From: Treponema sp.
Lineage (GTDB): Bacteria; Spirochaetota; Spirochaetia; Treponematales; Breznakiellaceae
Reading direction: 5' to 3'
Length of the DNA: 11,628 nt
Assembly (NCBI GenBank): GCA_031281855.1
Contig: JAITEW010000174.1
Coordinates: 1-11,628, forward strand
Part shown: in pieces, positions 6,493 to 11,628 of the stretch
Layout of the letters: each line of letters begins with the position of its first letter
How positions within the stretch are numbered: position 1 is the stretch's first letter
Made by a program: the position numbers and the translations under genes
Notes under the pieces: generated by a model
The model's input: only the letters and a program-made list of their open reading frames with translations
What the model was told of the DNA's origin: nothing
The model's database searches: none

Positions 6493-8121
6493 ATGATGGC
6501 AAAAAAGAAAAGCGTTCTGTTAGTATTTGTTATACTGACACTGTTCCTTCAGGCGGCAGTCTTTGCCGGCGGCGCCCAGCAGAAAGGAGGGCAGCAGGGA
6601 AACCGGGCAGCAGCCCTGACAGAGATAGGGTTTAATGCTTCCGGATACCCAATAGTTTCCGGGCCTTATACCTTTACCGGTTTGGTCTCGAAAAATTCCA
6701 TGCATGGTTCCTACAACAATATGGAAATTCTGCAGCAGATGGAAAAAGAAACGGGGGTAAAGGTCGAATGGATCGAGGTTCCCGAAAACAGCTTTACGGA
6801 ACAAAAAAACCTCAGGCTTGCCAGTGATGATCTTCCCGATGTTTTTTTTAGCGGGATTGGAGACGCGGAACAGCTCCGGTACGGACCCATCGGAACACTG
6901 CTGCCCCTGGAAGACCTGATAAACGAATACGCGCCTCGCATAAAAGAACTCTTTGCCAACCGGCCGGATATACAAAAATTCGTCACCACCCCCAATGGTC
7001 ATGAATATGTGCTGCCGGGACTGGAAGAACTCCTGCAGCGGACCAATCAGGACAACGCATTCATCAATAAGACATGGCTCGACAAGCTCGGCCTCAAGGT
7101 ACCCACGACTTTTGATGAATTCTATGCCGTCCTCAGGGCTTTTAAAGAAAAAGATCCTAATGGAAACGGAAAACGTGACGAGATACCTTTCTCTTTCGCC
7201 CTCTTTGGTTCACAGTTTGACATATTATCGTTTTATGCCGGATTCGGTCAGGGAGACTATCCTTCCCATGTGATGGTAAATAACGGCAAAGTTTACTTTA
7301 CTGCTAACACCAACGAATGGCGGAACGCTACAATCTATTTCAAAAAACTTTACAGCGAGGGTTTAATCGATCAGGAGGCATTTACCCATGACCGGAGCAG
7401 GTATTTCGGGAAAGGGGTAGAACCCGATGAAATCTATGGTGCGTTCATGGGCTGGTTTGATGAAAATGAAGTAGGTAATGAAAGAGCTAAGAATGATTAC
7501 GTGGTCCTGCCGCCCCTGATCGGCGTTGACGGGAAACAGCACTGGAATTATTGGCCCGAAAACGTTCTTGAACGGGGGCATTTTGCCATCACCAGTAAAA
7601 TGAAACACCCTGAAGTAGCCATACGCTGGGCGGATCTCTGCTATGAACCGGATCATTCCCTTCAGCTTAAATACGGTCCCTTCGGCATTAATCTGAGGAA
7701 AGAAGGAAACCGGGTTATCCAGCTTACGCCTCCTGCCGGCCAGAGTGTGGATGAATTCCGTTATCAGCACTGCCCGGCAGTTACCATGCCCTTTGCCATG
7801 TCTGCTGAAGTGTGTGATAATTTTGCCTGGGCTGAAAACACCGTGCGGAAACAGGAGCGCTACCAGATTTACAACAAGTTTCAGCATTCCCTTTCTGAAG
7901 TTTACCCTAAGGTGTATTTTACTTCTGAGGAGGAAGATGAGCTTGCCATACTGCGCACCGATATTGTTGATTTTGTTAACCAGACACGGTCAAAGTTTAT
8001 CACCGGTACTGAAAATATCGACACAGGGTGGAACAATTATGTACAGACATTGAACCGCGCCGGCCTTGAGCGCTATCTTGAGATCTACCAGAAAGCCTTG
8101 GACAGGTATAACGGCAAATAA
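6493..8121 (+). CDS. ABC transporter extracellular solute-binding protein (family 1, LplA-like)
   Basis: This secreted sugar-binding subunit has 542 residues, normal for the large binding proteins that pair with LplB/YtcP permeases. A signal peptide is visible: basic MMAKKK, a hydrophobic run SVLLVFVILTLFLQAAVFA, and likely cleavage after A25 before GGAQQ. There is no lipobox cysteine, so it appears to be periplasmic rather than a lipoprotein. EILQQMEKETGVKVEW (78-93), LRLASDDLPDVFFSG (107-121) and WLDKLGLKVPTTFDEFYAVL (195-214) are standard segments of this family. DPNGNGKRDE (221-230) matches the EF-hand-like calcium loop common in these proteins. AGGAG at 6481-6485 precedes ATG 6493 by 7 nt; a second ATG at 6496 could also serve. 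The ligand is unknown; a galactose-containing oligosaccharide is inferred from the adjacent GH42. Confidence 0.92.
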   Translation: MMAKKKSVLLVFVILTLFLQAAVFAGGAQQKGGQQGNRAAALTEIGFNASGYPIVSGPYTFTGLVSKNSMHGSYNNMEILQQMEKETGVKVEWIEVPENSFTEQKNLRLASDDLPDVFFSGIGDAEQLRYGPIGTLLPLEDLINEYAPRIKELFANRPDIQKFVTTPNGHEYVLPGLEELLQRTNQDNAFINKTWLDKLGLKVPTTFDEFYAVLRAFKEKDPNGNGKRDEIPFSFALFGSQFDILSFYAGFGQGDYPSHVMVNNGKVYFTANTNEWRNATIYFKKLYSEGLIDQEAFTHDRSRYFGKGVEPDEIYGAFMGWFDENEVGNERAKNDYVVLPPLIGVDGKQHWNYWPENVLERGHFAITSKMKHPEVAIRWADLCYEPDHSLQLKYGPFGINLRKEGNRVIQLTPPAGQSVDEFRYQHCPAVTMPFAMSAEVCDNFAWAENTVRKQERYQIYNKFQHSLSEVYPKVYFTSEEEDELAILRTDIVDFVNQTRSKFITGTENIDTGWNNYVQTLNRAGLERYLEIYQKALDRYNGK

Positions 8122-8131
8122 CCACGACGAC

Positions 8132-8159
8132 AGGGCGCGTCTGCAATGGGCGCGTCCCT
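8132..8159 (+). repeat. GC-rich intercistronic hairpin with a duplicated 9-mer
   Basis: GGGCGCGTC occurs twice, at 8133-8141 and 8148-8156, with a 15-base period. The same region folds as AGGGCGCG (8132-8139) against CGCG-T-CCCT (8151-8159), eight pairs with one bulged T and an 11-nt loop. No T-run follows, so it is unlikely to terminate. It sits between the binding-protein and GH42 genes and may shield the upstream mRNA from 3' exonucleases. Confidence 0.55.
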
Positions 8160-8173
8160 TGAAGTTAATACTT

Positions 8174-8177
8174 GAGG
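8174..8177 (+). promoter_or_regulatory. Shine-Dalgarno deciding the GH42 start
   Basis: GAGG at 8174-8177 lies 6 nt before ATG 8184. The in-frame TTG at 8172, which would add four residues, overlaps this site and has no Shine-Dalgarno of its own. ATG 8184 is therefore preferred. Confidence 0.6.
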
Positions 8178-8183
8178 TTAATA

Positions 8184-10151
8184 ATGGAAATCTTTGACAG
8201 GGTTATTACCGGCGTCAGTTACTATCCCGAACATTGGGGCAGGGAAAACTGGAAAACCGATATCGAGAACATTGTGGATATGGGGATGAGCGTGGTCCGC
8301 CTGGCGGAGCTTTCCTGGGGCGTCATGGAAAGCGAAGACGGGAAGTTCAACTTCGACTGGCTGGAGGATTTTATTGACACGGCCGGGAAAAAGGGTCTTA
8401 AGATAGTCCTGGGTACTCCGTCAGAAGCAACGACGGTATGGCTGCGGGCCGCCTATCCTGAAATCGTCCGGGTTGACGAGGCAGGGATCCGGCATGGCGG
8501 ACGGGGAATGCACTGCCATACGAGCCCCGTCTTTCGTTTTTATACCGGACGGATTACCGCGGAAATGGCAAACCGTTTCGGCGGCAATCCCCATGTAATA
8601 GGCTGGCAAATAGACAATGAGTTCCGGGCCGTTGACTGCTATTGTTCCGCTTGCCGTCACGCCTTTCAGGTTTGGCTGAAAAACAAATACGAAACCATAG
8701 AAAAACTTAACAATGCATGGGGAACTTGGTTTTGGAGTCAGCATTACAATTCCTTTGAGGAAGTGGAACTCCCTGCCCTGAAGGAAGTTACCATTTCCAC
8801 GAGCCAGATTCTGGATTACAAGCGTTTTGTTTCCTGGTCTACGGTGGATTTCCAGAGCAGGCAGATTGAAATAATCCGCAGGGCGGCGCCGCATCAATTT
8901 ATTTCCCATAATTCCCTGGGACTGTATCCGAATCTAAACATGTACGATCTAGCCCGGGACCTTGATATTATGGCTTGGGACGCCTATCCCCATGTGGACG
9001 AAGACTTTGTGAACATGGCTAAAACCCATGACCTGATCCGGGCCGCCAAACACGGCAATTTCTGGATGCTGGAACAGAAAAACGGCTATTTTAACGGCTC
9101 CGATTATAATCTGGCAATTACCCCCGGCTTGGTACGGGCCTGGGGTATGTTTGACATTTCCCGGGGAGCAAACGGCGTGTTATTTTATCGTTACCGCGCA
9201 AACCGCTGGGGACAGGAACAAAACCCCAATGGCATACTGCGCCACGATGGAAGCAAGCGCCGGGCCTATTTTGAAATACAGCAGATGAACCGGGAACTGG
9301 CCCCTCTAAGCGAAAAATTGGGCAAGACCACAGTGGAGGCCGCAGTAGCTCTGATACACAACTACGATGACATCTGGTCCGCACAAGCAAAAAAACAATA
9401 CACAAACTTTGACTGCCATAAACTGGAAGATGATTTTTACCGCGTCCTCTTGTCCCTGGGCATCACGCCGGATCTGATTCATCCTGAGGACGATCTTTCG
9501 CCTTACAAAATCGTCATCGCCCCTAATCTCTTCCTTCTCTCCCAAAAGACAGCGGATAACATGAAACGCTTTGTCGAATCAGGAGGGGCCGCGGTTTTCC
9601 ACATACGCTGCGGACAGAAAGATACCGGGAATGTGATGGTGGATATTCCCTGGCCGGGCCTGGTCCGGGAACTCTTGGGCGTAACAGTGGATGAGTTTGA
9701 GGCATTTCCGGACCACATGGGCAACTCAGCCACCTACAAAGGAAAAACCTACCCCATACGCTGGTGGGCTGACGTGCTTAACCCGGATACGGCCCAGGCG
9801 GAGGCTCTTTACGCCGAAAAATTTTACCGTGGAAAACCTGCGGTTACGGCGCGGCATGTTGGAAAAGGGAGGGCTGTCTACTTCGGCGTTGCAGGATGCA
9901 GGGAGCTCATTGGCGATTATCTTGGCGATCTTTTCAGAGACTATGGCATAAAAACTATTCGCACGCCTGACAAAGTGTATATCACTACCCGGAAAAATCG
10001 CGAGGTTTCGTATACTTTTATTATCAACCTGGGAACAGAGACGAAAGAAATAGATCCCTGCATTACAGGAACAGACCTGATTACAGGAAAAAAAATCGGC
10101 ATGACGGTTCAAGTCGCCCCTTTGGAGACGCTGATCATCGAACACCAATAA
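8184..10151 (+). CDS. Beta-galactosidase, glycoside hydrolase family 42
   Basis: This 655-residue enzyme hydrolyses terminal beta-D-galactosides with retention of configuration. It lacks a signal peptide, so it should act in the cytoplasm on imported oligosaccharide. The TIM barrel (about 1-380) has VSYYPEHW near the start, the acid/base E146 in IGWQIDNEF, and the probable nucleophile E297 in FWMLEQKNGYFN. Cysteines 111, 152, 154 and 157 (DCYCSAC) match the zinc cluster known from Thermus GH42. A glutamine-amidotransferase-like trimerisation domain follows (about 385-590), then a small beta C-terminal domain (about 595-655). Length is typical. It is the last gene of the operon, 62 nt after the binding protein, and converges on the minus-strand gene. 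Family membership is secure; preference for plant galactan, mucin or lactose-type substrates cannot be read from sequence, and some GH42 enzymes are alpha-L-arabinopyranosidases. Confidence 0.94.
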   Translation: MEIFDRVITGVSYYPEHWGRENWKTDIENIVDMGMSVVRLAELSWGVMESEDGKFNFDWLEDFIDTAGKKGLKIVLGTPSEATTVWLRAAYPEIVRVDEAGIRHGGRGMHCHTSPVFRFYTGRITAEMANRFGGNPHVIGWQIDNEFRAVDCYCSACRHAFQVWLKNKYETIEKLNNAWGTWFWSQHYNSFEEVELPALKEVTISTSQILDYKRFVSWSTVDFQSRQIEIIRRAAPHQFISHNSLGLYPNLNMYDLARDLDIMAWDAYPHVDEDFVNMAKTHDLIRAAKHGNFWMLEQKNGYFNGSDYNLAITPGLVRAWGMFDISRGANGVLFYRYRANRWGQEQNPNGILRHDGSKRRAYFEIQQMNRELAPLSEKLGKTTVEAAVALIHNYDDIWSAQAKKQYTNFDCHKLEDDFYRVLLSLGITPDLIHPEDDLSPYKIVIAPNLFLLSQKTADNMKRFVESGGAAVFHIRCGQKDTGNVMVDIPWPGLVRELLGVTVDEFEAFPDHMGNSATYKGKTYPIRWWADVLNPDTAQAEALYAEKFYRGKPAVTARHVGKGRAVYFGVAGCRELIGDYLGDLFRDYGIKTIRTPDKVYITTRKNREVSYTFIINLGTETKEIDPCITGTDLITGKKIGMTVQVAPLETLIIEHQ

Positions 10152-10175
10152 GCTGGTTGTAAAAACCAACCTGCT
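10151..10175. terminator. Hairpin shared by two convergent gene ends (possible bidirectional terminator)
   Basis: AGC-T-GGTTG (10151-10159) pairs with CAACC-T-GCT (10167-10175), giving eight pairs around one T-T mismatch and a 7-nt loop. It covers the last base of the GH42 stop codon and two bases of the opposing TAG (complement of 10174-10176). Neither side has a proper T-run, so intrinsic termination is doubtful. It could act with Rho or as 3'-end protection for both messages. Confidence 0.35.
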
Positions 10176-11628
10176 AGTCAGGCAGTTGATTCTCTCCCAG
10201 ATATTCTTCCACCCCTTCTTTCAGCCTTTCCCGGTCAATCCCCCAGTTCCTGCCGAAGCGTTCCAGCAGCCGGTCAGAGAGCTCCATAAAAGGCTTGAAC
10301 GCCGGGGCCCCTGGGGGGAAAAGCCGGGCGCTTAATTCAGGGAACGGGCTGCGGTTCATGATGAGTTCCCAGAACCGGGCGAAGTTTTTAAGCCGGTCCA
10401 GATCAGCGGCAGGAAGGGCTGCGGTCTCCAGGGCCTCGTAAGGCGGTTCGGCGGAATAACGCATACCCCAGGCTGCCGTATGCCGCGCTATAGGCGCCCC
10501 AGGGAGAAGCTTGAGTATGCCCAGTTGAATCTCGGCAGGCCCTGCCGCCCGGAGCCGGTCAAAGCCTTCGCCGAAAGAAGCCAGCCCCTCTCCCGGAAGA
10601 GCGGCAATGAGATCAGCGTGGACAATGGCTTTTGTCTCGTTTCCCAGAAAGTCCAGGATTTCCAGCTCCGAACCGGGATCGCCTGCCCGGTGGATAAGCG
10701 CCGCTGTTTTGGGGTTGAATGTCTGAATCCCCAGTTCCAGCCTGAGGCTTCCTGCTGGAAAACGGCGCAGACAGTCCCGCAGTTCGCGCGGAAAATTACC
10801 CGGGATCATTTCAAAGTGGACGCAAAGGGACGGCGCCGCTTCAATCTGTTTAAGAAAAAATTCCATGATAGCCAGGGCCCGCGGTATGTTCAGGTTGAAG
10901 GTCCGGTCCAGGAATTTAAAAGTCCGCCCGCCGCGGCGTACAAGTCCGCCCATTTCTGCCAGAAAGGGCTCCAGGGGAAATTCCCGCACCTCCCGGGGAC
11001 CCCCATCTCCTCCGGAGCTGTTATCTCCTGCAGCGCTGAGGCAGAATTCGCAGCCAAAGGGGCAGCCCCGGGAGGCTTCCACATAGACCAGTTTGCGGCG
11101 CAGATCTTCGTCCGAGTACAGATAATAAGCCGGTTTAAGGACAGAAAGATCCGCCTGTGGCGCGTCAATGAACCGGACGCCGGACCGCTGCGGTCCGCCT
11201 GTTTCGGTTTCTCCTTTTTCTCCTAAGAGCTTTTCGCAGAGTTCCCTGAAGGCCGTTTCCCCTTCGCCCCGGATTACATAATCGGCGTACCGGAATATTT
11301 CCGCTTCCCGGGGCAGATACGAAACCTCGGGGCCTCCAAGGACGACAACCGGTTTTTCCGCCCCTTCGCAGGCGCAGCGCCATTTTTCACAGAGGTCTTT
11401 CAGCAGTTCCAGGGTTGCCCTGTGGTTCCAGATTGAAACCGACAGTCCCAGTATCCTGGGCCGGGCGGCCAGGAGGGGGCCGGTTTTTTCGTGCAGCGGC
11501 TGGCGCAGGGCAAACTCCAGAATTTCACAACAGTCCTGAAGTCCGCCAAGGTTGGCTTTGATGAGGCGCAGCGCCAGGCTGGGATGTATCCATTTGGCGT
11601 TTATAGACGCAAGAACTATATCAGACAT
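10174..11628 (-). CDS. B12-binding-domain radical SAM protein, DUF4080 type
   Basis: The protein of 484 residues has an N-terminal cobalamin-binding-type Rossmann domain: VLASINAKWIHPSLALRLIK (5-24), RILGLSVSIWNHRATLELLK (58-77), and VVLGGPEVSYLPREAEIF (95-112) followed by DYVIRGEGE. A canonical radical SAM core follows, with RGCPFGCEFCLS giving C189, C193 and C196 (CX3CX2C), and barrel strands such as FKFLDRTFN, LRLELGIQTFN and VHADLIAALPGE. The C-terminal helical part is the DUF4080-like region. The usual base-off DXHXXG cobalamin motif is absent, so real B12 binding is uncertain. Such proteins are often methylases, alkylating or cyclising enzymes or MiaB-like, but no substrate is known for this type. 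The ATG is the final three bases of the window, so the Shine-Dalgarno and promoter are unseen, and an upstream in-frame start cannot be excluded. Confidence 0.85.
   Translation of the reverse strand: MSDIVLASINAKWIHPSLALRLIKANLGGLQDCCEILEFALRQPLHEKTGPLLAARPRILGLSVSIWNHRATLELLKDLCEKWRCACEGAEKPVVVLGGPEVSYLPREAEIFRYADYVIRGEGETAFRELCEKLLGEKGETETGGPQRSGVRFIDAPQADLSVLKPAYYLYSDEDLRRKLVYVEASRGCPFGCEFCLSAAGDNSSGGDGGPREVREFPLEPFLAEMGGLVRRGGRTFKFLDRTFNLNIPRALAIMEFFLKQIEAAPSLCVHFEMIPGNFPRELRDCLRRFPAGSLRLELGIQTFNPKTAALIHRAGDPGSELEILDFLGNETKAIVHADLIAALPGEGLASFGEGFDRLRAAGPAEIQLGILKLLPGAPIARHTAAWGMRYSAEPPYEALETAALPAADLDRLKNFARFWELIMNRSPFPELSARLFPPGAPAFKPFMELSDRLLERFGRNWGIDRERLKEGVEEYLGENQLPD

Noticed and set aside
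8172..8186. TTG at 8172 as the GH42 start
   Set aside because: It overlaps the GAGG that serves ATG 8184. Starting at 8184 gives the normal GH42 N-terminus.
10480..11226. Plus-strand open frame of 248 codons opposite the DUF4080-type gene
   Set aside because: The minus strand encodes the CX3CX2C radical SAM core here. The plus-strand translation has no family features and results from high G+C content.

Overview
The window looks like a chromosomal piece of a host-associated spirochaete, most likely a gut Treponema. This is inferred from three things: a class I (not class II) lysyl-tRNA synthetase, a degraded member of the AAA-ATPase-like/PD-(D/E)XK protein family that is abundant in gut treponemes, and an LplB/YtcP-type sugar importer whose binding protein has a cleavable signal ending in VFA-GG. 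No species can be fixed from sequence alone, and I see no IS element, tRNA, rRNA or CRISPR array.

Left part (1-2704). The window opens in the last helix-turn-helix of an AraC-type regulator. Next comes a wreck of an AAA-ATPase-like/PD-(D/E)XK gene. It lacks its P-loop half and carries a small frame-breaking deletion exactly where the nuclease core should be. After it is an intact class I lysK, which has a TATAAT box only 9 bases before its ATG and no Shine-Dalgarno, so its mRNA may be leaderless. A GC hairpin followed by nine T closes lysK.

Central operon (2737-10151). A near-consensus promoter (TTGTCA, 17 bp, TATAAT), surrounded by ACTATA repeats and an inverted repeat, drives six tightly spaced plus-strand genes: an unassigned radical SAM enzyme with an unusual CX9CX2C cluster motif; a small flavin split-barrel (PPOX-like) protein; two sugar ABC permeases of the LplB and YtcP type; a secreted solute-binding protein; and a GH42 beta-galactosidase. 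Junctions are 27 nt, a 14-nt overlap, a 1-nt overlap, 57 nt with a terminator-like hairpin, and 62 nt with a GC-rich hairpin. The last four genes form a readable pathway: the binding protein captures an oligosaccharide, the permeases import it (the ATPase must come from elsewhere), and GH42 hydrolyses a beta-galactoside in the cytoplasm. The two redox-type genes at the head of the operon are not explained by that pathway. They are the best candidate here for undescribed biology.

Right edge (10174-11628). A convergent minus-strand gene encodes a B12-binding-domain radical SAM protein of the DUF4080 type. Its ATG is the last three bases of the window. A hairpin spans the stop codons of this gene and the GH42 gene.
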